Shown piece after piece: positions 8,293-17,346 of a stretch of 64,000 nucleotides of DNA. Below the pieces are notes generated by a model that had not been told where the DNA came from, did not search any database, and worked only from the letters and a program-made list of their open reading frames with translations. The number at the start of each line of letters is the position of its first letter. The first letter of the stretch is position 1. The stretch comes from Cupriavidus basilensis. GTDB taxonomy: Bacteria > Pseudomonadota > Gammaproteobacteria > Burkholderiales > Burkholderiaceae. Position numbers and translations under genes: made by a program. The stretch covers positions 1,054,001 through 1,118,000 of the forward strand of contig NZ_CP062803.1 in assembly GCF_008801925.2 (NCBI RefSeq). The letters run 5' to 3'.

Positions 8293-9042
8293 ATGAAAGT
8301 ACTCGTCGCAGTCAAGCGCGTGGTGGATTACAACGTCAAGGTCCGGGTGAAGTCGGACGGCACGGGCGTGGATCTGGCTAACGTCAAGATGAGCATGAAC
8401 CCGTTTGACGAAATCGCCGTGGAAGAAGCGGTGCGCCTGCGGGAAGCCGGGGTGGTCACCGAGGTGATCGCCGTGTCCTGCGGCGTGACCCAGTGCCAGG
8501 AAACCCTGCGTACGGCGATGGCCATCGGTGCCGACCGCGGCATCCTGGTGGAATCGAACGAAGACCTGCAGCCGCTGGCCGTGGCCAAGCTGCTCAAGGC
8601 CCTGGTCGACAAGGAACAGCCGCAACTGGTGATCCTGGGCAAGCAGGCCATTGACGACGACTCCAACCAGACTGGCCAGATGCTGGCTGCGCTGGCGGGC
8701 CTGCCGCAAGCTACCTTCGCCTCGAAGGTGGTGGTGGCCGATGGCCGTGCATCGGTGACGCGTGAAGTGGATGGCGGCCTGGAGACCCTGTCGCTCAAGC
8801 TGCCGGCGGTGGTGACCACCGACCTGCGCCTGAACGAGCCGCGTTATGTCACGCTGCCGAACATCATGAAGGCCAAGAAGAAGCCGCTCGACATCGTCAA
8901 GCCGGAAGATCTCGGCGTGGACGTGGCGCCGCGTCTGAAGACCGTCAAGGTCGTTGAGCCGCCCAAGCGTAGCGCGGGTGTGATGGTGCCGGACGTTGCG
9001 ACGCTGGTGCAAAAGCTGAAGAACGAAGCCAAGGTCATCTAA
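8293..9042 (+). CDS. etfB: electron transfer flavoprotein beta subunit
   Basis: This is a 249-residue ETF beta subunit. With EtfA it forms the soluble flavoprotein that takes electrons from acyl-CoA and other dehydrogenases and passes them to ETF:quinone oxidoreductase. It opens with [19 protein letters not shown] and contains the AMP-binding loop region [21 protein letters not shown] and the ETF-beta recognition segment around AKKKPLD. The length is as expected. A GGAGTGAGC ribosome site precedes the ATG. etfA follows after 19 bases and an acyl-CoA dehydrogenase gene lies further downstream, consistent with fatty acid oxidation. Confidence 0.95.
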   Translation: MKVLVAVKRVVDYNVKVRVKSDGTGVDLANVKMSMNPFDEIAVEEAVRLREAGVVTEVIAVSCGVTQCQETLRTAMAIGADRGILVESNEDLQPLAVAKLLKALVDKEQPQLVILGKQAIDDDSNQTGQMLAALAGLPQATFASKVVVADGRASVTREVDGGLETLSLKLPAVVTTDLRLNEPRYVTLPNIMKAKKKPLDIVKPEDLGVDVAPRLKTVKVVEPPKRSAGVMVPDVATLVQKLKNEAKVI

Positions 9043-9061
9043 GCGCGCCAGGAGATAAAAC

Positions 9062-9997
9062 ATGACTGCACTCGTCATTTCTGAACACGACAACCAATCC
9101 ATCAAGGCCGCCACGCTGAACACCGTGACGGCAGCCGCCCAGTGCGGTGGCGATGTCCACGTGCTGGTGGCCGGCGCCAATGCCGCAGCCGCCGCTGCTG
9201 CCGCTGCGAAGATCGCCGGCGTGTCCAAGGTACTGCTGGCCGACGCGCCGCAGTTCGCCGACGGCCTGGCCGAAAACGTGGCCGAGCAAGTGCTGGCCAT
9301 CGCCAGCGACTACAGCCACATCCTGGCGCCCGCATCGGCCTACGGCAAGAACATCCTGCCGCGCGTCGCGGCCAAGCTGGACGTAGCCCAGCTGTCGGAT
9401 ATCACCAAGGTCGACAGCCCGGACACGTTCGAGCGCCCGATCTACGCCGGCAACGCGATCTCGATCGTGCAATCGTCGGACAAGGTCAAGATCATCACCG
9501 TGCGCGGTACCGGCTTTGACGCTGCCGCAGCCGAAGGTGGTTCGGCCGCCGTGGAAAACCTGCCCGCCGTGGCCGACGCTGGCATCTCGCAATTCGTTTC
9601 GCGCGAAGTCACCAAGAGCGACCGCCCCGAGCTGACCGCCGCCAAGATCATCGTGTCCGGTGGCCGTGGCGTGGGTTCCGGCGAGAACTACACCAAGGTG
9701 CTGACGCCGCTGGCCGACAAGCTGAACGCCGCGATGGGCGCGTCCCGCGCTGCTGTCGATGCCGGCTTCGTGCCCAACGATTACCAGGTCGGCCAGACCG
9801 GCAAGATCGTCGCGCCGCAGCTGTATATCGCCGTCGGCATCTCCGGTGCGATCCAGCATCTGGCCGGCATGAAGGACTCCAAGGTGATCGTGGCGATCAA
9901 CAAGGATGCCGAAGCCCCGATCTTCTCGGTGGCCGACTACGGCCTGGTTGGCGATCTGAACACCGTCGTGCCCGAACTGGTGGCCGCGCTGGGCTGA
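9062..9997 (+). CDS. etfA: electron transfer flavoprotein alpha subunit
   Basis: This 311-residue alpha subunit carries the FAD-binding C-terminal domain. [12 protein letters not shown] and the signature [30 protein letters not shown] are both present. The N-terminal half is the Ala-rich ETF domain ([21 protein letters not shown]). The gene has an AGGAGAT ribosome site and follows etfB by 19 bases. It is closed by a terminator at 10050-10083, so the acyl-CoA dehydrogenase downstream is probably a separate or read-through unit. Confidence 0.95.
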   Translation: MTALVISEHDNQSIKAATLNTVTAAAQCGGDVHVLVAGANAAAAAAAAAKIAGVSKVLLADAPQFADGLAENVAEQVLAIASDYSHILAPASAYGKNILPRVAAKLDVAQLSDITKVDSPDTFERPIYAGNAISIVQSSDKVKIITVRGTGFDAAAAEGGSAAVENLPAVADAGISQFVSREVTKSDRPELTAAKIIVSGGRGVGSGENYTKVLTPLADKLNAAMGASRAAVDAGFVPNDYQVGQTGKIVAPQLYIAVGISGAIQHLAGMKDSKVIVAINKDAEAPIFSVADYGLVGDLNTVVPELVAALG

Positions 9998-10049
9998 TCC
10001 CCACCGTCCGGCACGGCGTTTGAGGCGCCGGGCTCGATCAGCAAGTACT

Positions 10050-10083
10050 AGCCGTTCCGGGCCCGCCCGAGAACGGCTTTTTT
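10050..10083 (+). terminator. intrinsic terminator after etfA
   Basis: AGCCGTTC (10050-10057) pairs with GAACGGCT (10071-10078). A smaller CGGG/CCCG pairing sits inside the loop, and the stem runs into TTTTTT (10078-10083). It sits 52 bases after the etfA stop and 20 bases before the next ATG. Confidence 0.8.
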
Positions 10084-10102
10084 ATACCTACCGGAGACAT
10101 CG

Positions 10103-11887
10103 ATGACCTACCGTGCCCCGCTCAAGGACATGCTGTTCGTGATGAACGAACTGGCCGATCTTGACGCAGTCAGCAAGCTGCCCGGCTTCGAGGACGCCAC
10201 GCCGGAGACGGCGCAGGCGGTGCTCGACGAGGCGGCCAAATTCAACGAACAAGTGGTGGCGCCGCTCAACCGCATCGGTGACACCAATCCCAGCAGCTGG
10301 AAGGACGGCGTGGTTACCACCACGCCCGGTTTCAAGGACGCGTTCCGCCAGTTTGGCGAGGGTGGCTGGCAGGGCGTGCTGCATCCGCAGGAATTTGGCG
10401 GCCAGGGCTTGCCCAAGTTGATCGCCACCGCCTGCAACGAGATGCTGAACACGGCGAACCTGTCGTTCGCGCTGTGCCCGCTGCTGACGGACGGCGCCAT
10501 CGAAGCCCTGCTGACGGCGGGCAGCGACGCGCAAAAGGCCACCTTCCTGCCCAAGCTGATCTCCGGCGAGTGGACCGGCACCATGAACCTGACCGAGCCG
10601 CAGGCCGGCTCGGACCTGGCGGCCGTGCGCACGCGCGCCGAGCCGCAGGGTGACGGTACCTACAAGGTGTTCGGCACCAAGATCTTCATCACCTACGGTG
10701 AGCACGATATGGCGCAGAACATCGTCCATCTCGTTCTTGCGCGCACGCCCACGGCACCCGAGGGCGTCAAGGGCATCTCGCTGTTCATCGTGCCCAAGTT
10801 CCTGGTGAATGAGGACGGTTCGCTGGGCGCGCGCAATGATGCGCACTGCGTGTCGATCGAGCACAAGCTGGGCATCAAGGCCAGCCCCACGGCCGTGCTG
10901 CAGTTCGGCGATCACGGTGGCGCCATCGGCACGCTGGTCGGCGAGGAGAACCGCGGCCTGGAATACATGTTCATCATGATGAACTCGGCGCGTTTCTCCG
11001 TCGGCATGCAAGGCATCGCCGTGTCGGAGCGGGCCTACCAGCAGGCTGTGAATTTTGCCCGCGAGCGCGTGCAAAGCCGTCCGGTCGATGGTTCCGCACG
11101 CGAGGCCGTGACCATCATTCATCACCCGGACGTCAAGCGCATGCTGATGACCATGCGCTCGCTGATCGAAGGCGCGCGCGCGGTAGCGTATGTGGCCGCG
11201 GCCATGTGCGACACGGCGCACCAGCATGCCGACGACGCGGTGCGCAAGCAAAGCCAGGCGTTCTACGAGTTCATGGTGCCCATCGTCAAGGGCTGGAGCA
11301 CCGAGTTGTCGATCGATGTGACCAGCCTGGGCGTGCAGGTACACGGCGGCATGGGCTTCATCGAGGAGACCGGCGCGGCCCAGCATTATCGCGATGCCCG
11401 CATCCTGCCGATCTACGAAGGCACGACCGCGATCCAGGCGAACGACCTCGTCGGCCGTAAGACGCTGCGCGACGGTGGCGCGGTGGCCCGTGCGATCTGC
11501 GCGCAGATCGCCGAGACCGAGGCGGCGCTGGGCAAGCATGGTGGCGCGGCATTCACCGCGGTGCAGGCGCAACTGGCCAAGGGGCGCGCCGCGCTGGAGA
11601 CCGTCGTGGCGTTCGTCGTGGCCAATGCCAAGTCGGACCCGAATGCCGTGTTTGCCGGCAGCGTGCCTTACCTGAAGCTCTGCGGCATCGTGTTTTCAGG
11701 CTGGCAGCTTGGCCGCGCGATGCTCGCGGCGGATGCGAAGCGTGGCGAGGATCCGTCCTTCCACGACGCCAAGATCTCGACGGCGCATTTCTACGCGGAA
11801 CACATCCTGTCGCAGGCATCGGGTTTGCGCGATGCCATCGTGGCAGGCGCGGTGCCGGTCAATGCGTTGAGCGAAGCGCAGTTCTGA
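10103..11887 (+). CDS. acyl-CoA dehydrogenase, long DmdC/FadE-like form
   Basis: This 594-residue flavoenzyme introduces the alpha-beta double bond into acyl-CoA and passes electrons to ETF. Domains in order: an N-terminal helical lid (1-80), the acyl-CoA dehydrogenase N and middle domains (LTEPQAGSDLAAVRT, then GTKIFITYGEHD), the FAD C-terminal domain with LGVQVHGGMGFIEETGAAQHYRD, and the catalytic glutamate in IYEGTTAIQAND. An extra C-terminal segment of ~120 residues is typical of the ~590-600-residue class that includes methylmercaptopropionyl-CoA dehydrogenase DmdC. The exact chain-length or substrate specificity cannot be assigned. The neighbouring etfBA genes encode its likely electron acceptor. 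Confidence 0.9.
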   Translation: MTYRAPLKDMLFVMNELADLDAVSKLPGFEDATPETAQAVLDEAAKFNEQVVAPLNRIGDTNPSSWKDGVVTTTPGFKDAFRQFGEGGWQGVLHPQEFGGQGLPKLIATACNEMLNTANLSFALCPLLTDGAIEALLTAGSDAQKATFLPKLISGEWTGTMNLTEPQAGSDLAAVRTRAEPQGDGTYKVFGTKIFITYGEHDMAQNIVHLVLARTPTAPEGVKGISLFIVPKFLVNEDGSLGARNDAHCVSIEHKLGIKASPTAVLQFGDHGGAIGTLVGEENRGLEYMFIMMNSARFSVGMQGIAVSERAYQQAVNFARERVQSRPVDGSAREAVTIIHHPDVKRMLMTMRSLIEGARAVAYVAAAMCDTAHQHADDAVRKQSQAFYEFMVPIVKGWSTELSIDVTSLGVQVHGGMGFIEETGAAQHYRDARILPIYEGTTAIQANDLVGRKTLRDGGAVARAICAQIAETEAALGKHGGAAFTAVQAQLAKGRAALETVVAFVVANAKSDPNAVFAGSVPYLKLCGIVFSGWQLGRAMLAADAKRGEDPSFHDAKISTAHFYAEHILSQASGLRDAIVAGAVPVNALSEAQF

Positions 11888-11908
11888 GGTCTTCCTGGTC
11901 CAGGCAAG

Positions 11909-11937
11909 AAAAAGGCGACCCGCGGGTCGCCTTTTTT
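11909..11937. terminator. bidirectional terminator between acyl-CoA dehydrogenase and dadA
   Basis: AAAAAGGCGACCC (11909-11921) pairs with GGGTCGCCTTTTT (11924-11936), with almost no loop in the fully zipped form. A-run and T-run flanks allow use by both convergent genes. Confidence 0.9.
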
Positions 11938-11961
11938 ACTTCCTCGAAACCGATGTGCGGA

Positions 11962-13266
11962 TCAGGCCGCCGCGTGGCGCGGGGCGGCGTGCGTTCTCGC
12001 TGGCTTGAGATAGCGAGCCACCGAGAGGTCGTCCGCGCGGATCGCCGGCGAGGTGCCGGACACCAGGTCCGACAGCAGCTTGCCCGAGCCGCAGGCCATG
12101 GTCCAGCCCAGCGTGCCATGGCCGGTATTGAGCCACAGGCCCTTGACCTTCGTGGGGCCGACGATGGGCGTGCCATCCGGCGTCATCGGGCGCAGTCCGG
12201 TCCAGAAGCTGGCACGGCTGACATCGCCCGCGCCCGGGAACAGGTCTGTGACCACATGCTCCAGGGTGCGGCGCTTGGCCGGGTCGAGCGTGCGGTCATA
12301 ACCCACGATCTGCGCCATGCCGCCCACGCGGATGCGATCGTCGAAGCGGGTGATTGCCACCTTGAAGGTTTCGTCGAGCACCGTGGAAACGGGGCTGCGA
12401 TCGGCATTGGTCATCGGCACCGTGAGCGAAAATCCCTTAAGTGGGTACACCGGCAGGTTCGACAGGCCCGGCAGGAAGTTTTTCACGAACGGTGTCGACC
12501 AGCTGCCCAACGCTACCACGACCACGTCGGCCATGACAGGCTCGCCGCCCACCACGGCGCCGGTAACGGCATCACCCTTGGTCAGCAGCCCGTCGATGGA
12601 GCGGTTGTATTGGAACTGCACGCCCAGGCCTTCGGCCATGGCGGCGAGTTGCCGGGTGAACAGCTGGCAGTCGCCGGTTTCATCGTTGGGTAGCCGCAGG
12701 CCGCCGGTCAGCTTGTGGCTGACGGCGGCCAGGGCCGGTTCGCTGGCGGCGAGTTCCTCGCGCGATAGCAACTGGTAGGGCACGCCGGCTTGCTCCAGCA
12801 CGGCAATGTCCTTGGCGGCGCCGTCGAGCTGCTCGGCGGTGCGGAAGAGTTGCAGCGTGCCTTGCTGGCGGCCCTCGTAGGCGATGCCGGTATCGGCGCG
12901 CAGGGCGACGATGCAGTCGCGGCTGTACTCGGCCAGGCGCACCATGCGTTCCTTGTTGACGGCATAGCGCTCAGCGCTGCAGTTCATCAGCATCTGCCAC
13001 ATCCATTGCAGCTGGAACAGCGTGCCGTCCGGTTTGATGGACAGCGGTGCGTGCTCCTGGAACATCCACTTGATGGCTTTGAGCGGCACGCCGGGTGCGG
13101 CCCAGGGCGATGCATACCCCGGGGAGATCTGGCCGGCGTTGGCGAAACTGGTCCCCAGCGCGGGTGCGGCCTCCCGGTCGATCACGGTGACCTCATGGCC
13201 GGCACGGGCCAGGTACCAGGCGCTGGTAACGCCAATTACGCCACTGCCAAGAACGAGAACGCGCAT
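11962..13266 (-). CDS. dadA: D-amino acid dehydrogenase, small subunit
   Basis: This 434-residue FAD enzyme of the DAO family deaminates D-amino acids (chiefly D-alanine) to 2-oxo acids and feeds electrons to the respiratory chain at the inner membrane. The N-terminal dinucleotide-binding motif is [19 protein letters not shown] followed by the acidic end of the second strand (VIDRE). [16 protein letters not shown] stretch, characteristic of DadA, follows. C-terminal [14 protein letters not shown] and [16 protein letters not shown] motifs complete the FAD fold. The length matches E. coli DadA (432). It is divergent from an Lrp/AsnC-type gene across an AT-rich 109-base gap, the usual arrangement for a regulator controlling dadA. 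Confidence 0.93.
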   Translation of the reverse strand: MRVLVLGSGVIGVTSAWYLARAGHEVTVIDREAAPALGTSFANAGQISPGYASPWAAPGVPLKAIKWMFQEHAPLSIKPDGTLFQLQWMWQMLMNCSAERYAVNKERMVRLAEYSRDCIVALRADTGIAYEGRQQGTLQLFRTAEQLDGAAKDIAVLEQAGVPYQLLSREELAASEPALAAVSHKLTGGLRLPNDETGDCQLFTRQLAAMAEGLGVQFQYNRSIDGLLTKGDAVTGAVVGGEPVMADVVVVALGSWSTPFVKNFLPGLSNLPVYPLKGFSLTVPMTNADRSPVSTVLDETFKVAITRFDDRIRVGGMAQIVGYDRTLDPAKRRTLEHVVTDLFPGAGDVSRASFWTGLRPMTPDGTPIVGPTKVKGLWLNTGHGTLGWTMACGSGKLLSDLVSGTSPAIRADDLSVARYLKPARTHAAPRHAAA

Positions 13267-13375
13267 AGTCGGGGGCTCGCAACCAAGAAATAGAGTGGAT
13301 AAAGTATTTACATCTATACTATTTAAATATGAGCAGTCATAGTTATCGTAATTTTCAGGGAAACAGGAATAACTA
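13267..13375. promoter_or_regulatory. AT-rich divergent promoter region, dadA / Lrp-type regulator
   Basis: The 109-base gap between the two divergent start codons is strikingly AT-rich for this genome, notably TATACTATTTAAATATGA at about 13314-13331. That suits Lrp-family binding and two opposed promoters. No single -35/-10 pair is clear enough to place. Confidence 0.5.
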
Positions 13376-13879
13376 ATGAGAACGAGTCGTCAGCCCGTGC
13401 GCAGCCTGGACCGGCTGGATCGGAAGATCCTGGCCTTGCTCCAGGCGGACGGGCGTATGTCGATGAAGGAACTGGCGGAAGCGGTTGGCCTGACCATCAC
13501 GCCATGCATCGAGCGGGTCAAGCGCATGGAGCGTGACGGCGTGATCATGGGCTACTACGCGCGCCTGAATCCCGCGCTGCTCGGCAGCGGCTTGCTGGTG
13601 TTTGTCGAGATCTCGCTGGGCAACAAGTCCGGCAATATGTTCGAGCAGTTCCGCCGCGAGGTGTCGCGCATTCCGGAAGTGCTGGAGTGCCATCTGGTCT
13701 CGGGCGATTTCGACTACCTGATCAAGGCGCGCATCCGCGAGATCGGCGAGTACCGCCGTTTGCTGGGCGATATCCTGTTGCAGCTGCCGGGCGCCGCTCA
13801 GTCCAAGAGCTACGTGGTGATGGAAGAGATCAAGGAAACGCTGGCGATCGCGGTCGACGAGAAGGCGCCGCACGCGTGA
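13376..13879 (+). CDS. Lrp/AsnC family transcriptional regulator
   Basis: This 167-residue regulator has an N-terminal winged helix-turn-helix ([19 protein letters not shown], then [20 protein letters not shown]) and a C-terminal RAM/ACT-like ligand domain (residues ~75-150, with [18 protein letters not shown]). Such proteins bind amino acids and form octameric discs. Divergence from dadA suggests it senses an amino acid, probably alanine, and activates dadA, like Pseudomonas DadR or Lrp. The name is left open because the Lrp subfamily cannot be fixed. The start is preceded by AACAGGAATAACTA. Confidence 0.9.
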   Translation: MRTSRQPVRSLDRLDRKILALLQADGRMSMKELAEAVGLTITPCIERVKRMERDGVIMGYYARLNPALLGSGLLVFVEISLGNKSGNMFEQFRREVSRIPEVLECHLVSGDFDYLIKARIREIGEYRRLLGDILLQLPGAAQSKSYVVMEEIKETLAIAVDEKAPHA

Positions 13880-13904
13880 AGCCGTGCTGTCCTGCGCATC
13901 CGGC

Positions 13905-14987
13905 CTAGAACAGCGACATCTGCGGCGCGGCGCTCGCCTGGGAGAAATGTTCGATGGTGAGCGGGTGGCGCTCGGCATTGAGCCCGAAGCGCTGGCAGGC
14001 CAGCTTGAAGCGCTTGCGCAGCAGTTCGGCAAAGATGCCCGTGCCGGTCATGCGCGTGCCGAACCGTGAGTCGTAGGCCTGGCCCCCGCGCATTTGCGCG
14101 ACCAGGCTTTCGACGTGCCGGGCGCGCAGCGGATGGTAGGTGGCCAGCCACTCTGAGAACAGCTGCTCCACCTCGCGCGGCAGGCGCAGCAGGATATACG
14201 CCGCGGTTTTCGCGCCGGCCCTGGCGCCGGCCTCAAGGATGGACTCCATTTCCGGATCGGTCAGGCTCGGAATGACCGGCGCCACCATCACCCCCACCGG
14301 TATGCCGGCCTCGCTCAGGGAAGCGATGGCGGCAAGGCGGCGCGCCGGCGCGCTTGCGCGGGGCTCCAGCGTGCGGGCGATCTCGTTCTTGAGCGACGTC
14401 ACCGACATATGGACCCGGACCAGGTTCTTGGCCGCCATGCGCTGCAGGATGTCGATGTCGCGCGTGACCACGCCCGACTTCGTCGTGATGGCCACCGGGT
14501 GGTTGAATCGCTCCAGCACTTCCAGGATGCCGCGCGTGATCTTGAGATCCCGCTCGATGGGCTGGTAAGGATCCGTATTGGCCCCCAGCGCGATCACCGT
14601 CGGTACATAGTTGCGGTGAGCCAGTTCGGCCTCGAGCAAGGCGGCGGCATTGTCTTTTGCGTACAGACGGGTTTCGAAGTCGAGGCCTGGCGAAAGCCCC
14701 AGATAGGCGTGGCTGGGCCGGGCATAGCAATAGATGCAGCCATGCTCGCACCCGCGGTACGGGTTGATGGACGCGTCGAACGGCAGGTCTGGCGACTGGT
14801 TGCGCGAGACGATGCGTTTGGCCTTCTCCGTGAAGACAATGGTCTGGATTTGGGGTGTCTCTGGCTCATCGAAGGCTTGGGACTCGTCGGCGACCCGTTC
14901 GCGGGTCCAGGCGTCGAACCGGCTGACGTCGTTCGAACGCGCCGCCCGGCCTTTCAGCGGGCTGGAGGAGGGTGGTCGGGTTGGCAC
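13905..14987 (-). CDS. PA0069-family radical SAM protein (spore photoproduct lyase-related)
   Basis: This 360-residue radical SAM enzyme has the [4Fe-4S] motif CEHGCIYC, i.e. Cys80-x3-Cys84-x2-Cys87. A family stretch YRGCEHGCIYCYARPSH and a SAM-site GANTDPYQPIE follow. It belongs to the family named after P. aeruginosa PA0069, related to spore photoproduct lyase (SplB); its reaction is unknown. The start is GTG at 14987 with a CAGGA ribosome site. Two features point to DNA repair. A near-perfect LexA box sits in its promoter. The last five residues, QMSLF (356-360), resemble the beta-clamp-binding consensus QL[SD]LF. It converges with the Lrp-type gene, 25 bases between the stops. Confidence 0.9.
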   Translation of the reverse strand: MPTRPPSSSPLKGRAARSNDVSRFDAWTRERVADESQAFDEPETPQIQTIVFTEKAKRIVSRNQSPDLPFDASINPYRGCEHGCIYCYARPSHAYLGLSPGLDFETRLYAKDNAAALLEAELAHRNYVPTVIALGANTDPYQPIERDLKITRGILEVLERFNHPVAITTKSGVVTRDIDILQRMAAKNLVRVHMSVTSLKNEIARTLEPRASAPARRLAAIASLSEAGIPVGVMVAPVIPSLTDPEMESILEAGARAGAKTAAYILLRLPREVEQLFSEWLATYHPLRARHVESLVAQMRGGQAYDSRFGTRMTGTGIFAELLRKRFKLACQRFGLNAERHPLTIEHFSQASAAPQMSLF

Positions 14988-15013
14988 GTTGGCGGTCCTG
15001 CGGCTACAGTTGA

Positions 15014-15033
15014 TACTGTATATTTATACAGTA
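15014..15033 (-). promoter_or_regulatory. LexA (SOS) box upstream of the radical SAM gene
   Basis: TACTGTATATTTATACAGTA is a near-perfect palindrome and differs from the E. coli SOS consensus (CTGT-N8-ACAG core, TACTGTATATATATACAGTA) at one position. It lies 26 bases upstream of the GTG start and contains the -10 element of the minus-strand promoter, so bound LexA would block transcription. Confidence 0.93.
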
Positions 15034-15051
15034 CTTTGAGTAGGCAGCCAA
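15023..15051 (-). promoter_or_regulatory. sigma70 promoter of the radical SAM gene
   Basis: On the minus strand, TTGGCT (15051-15046) and TATAAA (15028-15023) are separated by exactly 17 bases. The -10 lies inside the LexA box. Transcription would start near 15016, giving a leader of roughly 30 bases. Confidence 0.7.
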
Positions 15052-15072
15052 GCGGTGTTTATAGCGGTGTCT

Positions 15073-15996
15073 TTATTGGGCGGGAGGCGCGGCATCGGGG
15101 CTATCCCAGTAGGGCGGGGAGCCGAAGCGCGCAGCAAAGAAATCGATAAAGGCGTGTGTCTTCGCGGGCACCTGGTGGCGGCTGGGATAGACCGCCCAGA
15201 TCGACACGACCGGCAGCACCGGGTAATCGGGCAGCACGCGGACCAGCGCGCCGCTGCGCAAGTAAGGGCCAACGTCCCAGGTCGATTTGAGCGCCAGCCC
15301 CATGCCAGCCAGGATTGCATCCCGGATGACTTCGCCGTTGTCCGTGCGCAGGTTGCCGGTGACCGCTACCGCTGTCTTGCCCAGCGCCGTGTCGAACTGC
15401 CAGGATGACTGGTCTCCCAGCACGATGCAATTGTGGTTGCGCAACTCATCCGGATGCCGGGGGGTGCCGTGCGCGGCAAGATAGCCCGGCGAAGCGCAAA
15501 CGGCGCGATGGCTGGGGCACAGGGGGCGCGCCACCAGGGATGAGTCCGGCAACGCCCCCATGCGTAATGCGACATCGACGCCGGCCTCGACCAGGCCGAT
15601 CACCTGATCGGTCAGGCGCAGGTCCAGCGTCAGGCCTGGGTAGGCGGCGAGAAAGGCGGGGATGGCTGGCGAGACGTGCTGGCGGCCGAAAGAGGCGGGC
15701 ACCGTGACCCGCAGCTGCCCTTGGGGCGCCTGCGCGCCGCGCCCCACCGATTGCGCGGCCTGGCCGGCCGTGTCGAGCAATTGCGCGGCATGTTCGAGGA
15801 AACGCTCGCCTTCGCCGGTCAGGGAGATGCGGCGCGTGGTCCGGTGCAGCAGCCGCGTGCCTAGCTGCTGCTCGAGCTGCGCCAGGCGGCTGCTGGCCGA
15901 GGAGGTGGATAACCCGAGATCGCGCGCCGCGGCCGAGAGGTTGCCCAGCGACGCTGCGCGCACGAACACGGCGATGTCCAGCAGGTCGAAGTGCAT
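15073..15996 (-). CDS. LysR family transcriptional regulator
   Basis: This 307-residue LysR-type regulator has an N-terminal winged helix-turn-helix (residues 1-60, LSAAARDLGLSTSSASSRLAQLEQQLGTRLLHRTTRRISLT) and a type-2 periplasmic-binding-like effector domain. The subgroup is that of CrgA/DsdC-unlike LysR proteins with VPASFGRQHVSPAIPAFL. No divergent target gene is apparent: the gene upstream encodes a TM2 protein on the same strand and the one downstream is the radical SAM gene. Its regulon and inducer are unknown. Its 3' end lies 40 bases from the LexA box of the next gene. Confidence 0.9.
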   Translation of the reverse strand: MHFDLLDIAVFVRAASLGNLSAAARDLGLSTSSASSRLAQLEQQLGTRLLHRTTRRISLTGEGERFLEHAAQLLDTAGQAAQSVGRGAQAPQGQLRVTVPASFGRQHVSPAIPAFLAAYPGLTLDLRLTDQVIGLVEAGVDVALRMGALPDSSLVARPLCPSHRAVCASPGYLAAHGTPRHPDELRNHNCIVLGDQSSWQFDTALGKTAVAVTGNLRTDNGEVIRDAILAGMGLALKSTWDVGPYLRSGALVRVLPDYPVLPVVSIWAVYPSRHQVPAKTHAFIDFFAARFGSPPYWDSPDAAPPAQ

Positions 15997-16021
15997 CGGC
16001 GCCGGGCCTGGGACCTGGGGC

Positions 16022-16507
16022 TTACTGCGACAAGGCGCGCGCGGCTTCGACCTGGGATTCGAAGAATGTCTGGAAACTGATGGCCAGGCCCGCCATCAAC
16101 AGGCCGGTGCCGATCAGCAGCGACAGGATCACCAGGATCACGACGGGCCAGCCCGAACGGGTAGGCGTGCCATGCGGGTTGAAGCGGGCATCCCACTTGT
16201 CGTCGGGGCGCAGGCCATACACGATGGCCGCCAGGAAGGCGCTGGTCACCGACGTGCCGCCGGCAATGGCAAAGGTCCAGTTCAGGGCGGGCGAGCCGGC
16301 GCCCGTCTGCATCGACATGACGCCGATGACCCCGGCGAGTGCCGCCAGCAGGTGCGCCCAGGCAAATTTATCGCGCAAGCCACCCAGGTAGAAGCGATGC
16401 AGGCCCACCGTGCCGAACAGGAAGGCCAGTGCGACCGTGATCAGTTTGGATTTGCCCTGAAGCGCTTTGGGGGCAGCGGTGGCTGAAACTTGGGTAGCGG
16501 CGGGCAT
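16022..16507 (-). CDS. TM2 domain-containing membrane protein
   Basis: This 161-residue inner membrane protein has an N-terminal TM2 domain carrying the family motif FGTVGLHRFYLG. About four hydrophobic segments are visible: residues ~23-37, ~50-66, ~78-95 and ~122-145. TM2 proteins are widespread and lack a defined biochemical function in bacteria. It lies upstream of the LysR gene on the same strand with a 25-base gap and could share its transcript. On the minus strand a TACAAT -10-like element occurs in the upstream gap. Confidence 0.75.
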   Translation of the reverse strand: MPAATQVSATAAPKALQGKSKLITVALAFLFGTVGLHRFYLGGLRDKFAWAHLLAALAGVIGVMSMQTGAGSPALNWTFAIAGGTSVTSAFLAAIVYGLRPDDKWDARFNPHGTPTRSGWPVVILVILSLLIGTGLLMAGLAISFQTFFESQVEAARALSQ

Positions 16508-16779
16508 GGGGCGACAGCTAGGTTAATGGCCGGCAGGGGCGGCCGGCAGGCGCAAATCAGGTAAGTGCCAGCCGGGCTGGCGCCGGCGCTCATTGTACGC
16601 TGGCATCAACCGCGGGCGAACACCGCCGGAGCAGGGCAGGAAGCTCCGCGGGTCTGGCGAGAATGCCCGCGAGAGTTCCTTTCGCGGCACATCGTCGAGG
16701 AGGGGGCAAGTAGAAAATTGAGCGTGATTGCCGCGGGCACGGCAATCAGCCTGGGAACGCAGTAAGGAGGCGGGGGAGG

Positions 16780-17187
16780 CTAGCGGCCGCCGTCTCGTCC
16801 GCGCGCTTGCCAGCCCGGGCCCATGCCGGAACCGCGCTGCTCGCCGCGCCCGTTGTCTCCTTGCATATTGCGATCCGACTGCCGGTTGCGTTCATCGTCG
16901 CGTTCCTGAGGCGGCAGGGGGCGGCCATTCAGGCGGTCATCGGCGCGCGCGCGGGCTTCCATTCGTTCGATCTGGGCGCGCACATGGTCTTGCCGTTCCG
17001 CGCGCACACTCGCCATTTCCCATGCGCCCTGGCCGGGCTGGCCATGCGCATTGCTCACAATCCGGCCTTCGGGCCGGCTATGTTGCCAAAACGCGACCTG
17101 AGCATGGCTGACAGCATTGAGGCCGAGCAGGGAAACGGCCAACAGGATGCCAGCCACCGAGTCGCGCAGGAGGGTGCGGGGGAGCAT
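16780..17187 (-). CDS. hypothetical secreted Arg/Gln-rich protein
   Basis: This is a 135-residue protein I do not recognise. A convincing signal peptide covers residues 1-30 (basic MLPRTLLRD, hydrophobic SVAGILLAVSLLGL, then AVSHAQ with an AxA site). The mature part is hydrophilic and rich in Arg, Gln, Glu and Gly, with a predicted helical section (VRAERQDHVRAQIERMEARARADD) and a disordered Gly/Arg C-terminus. The ATG at 17187 was preferred over the open frame from 17328 because only it gives an N-terminal signal. The opposite strand is also open but shows no signal or family. Likely periplasmic; function unknown. Confidence 0.6.
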   Translation of the reverse strand: MLPRTLLRDSVAGILLAVSLLGLNAVSHAQVAFWQHSRPEGRIVSNAHGQPGQGAWEMASVRAERQDHVRAQIERMEARARADDRLNGRPLPPQERDDERNRQSDRNMQGDNGRGEQRGSGMGPGWQARGRDGGR

Positions 17188-17346
17188 GCGGAATCCCAGT
17201 ATCCTGTCGCGTGGTGAGGTTGTTCGAGATATGGGTCCATGGTACGCACGCGTCTTCGGCGCGCCTATGCTAAAGCCGTTACCGGTGTAACGGATTGTTT
17301 CTCCACTGTCCCGGGAGCCGGGCTGCATCCGGCGTGCGGCAAGGGA

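Noticed and set aside
15014-15033. LexA box acting on the LysR gene
   Set aside because: The LysR gene lies on the same strand with its 3' end next to the box, so the box cannot be in its promoter; only the radical SAM gene is downstream.
16508-16779. Possible small gene between the TM2 protein and the secreted protein
   Set aside because: Only short frames without ribosome sites are present; the region is best read as a control region for the TM2 gene.
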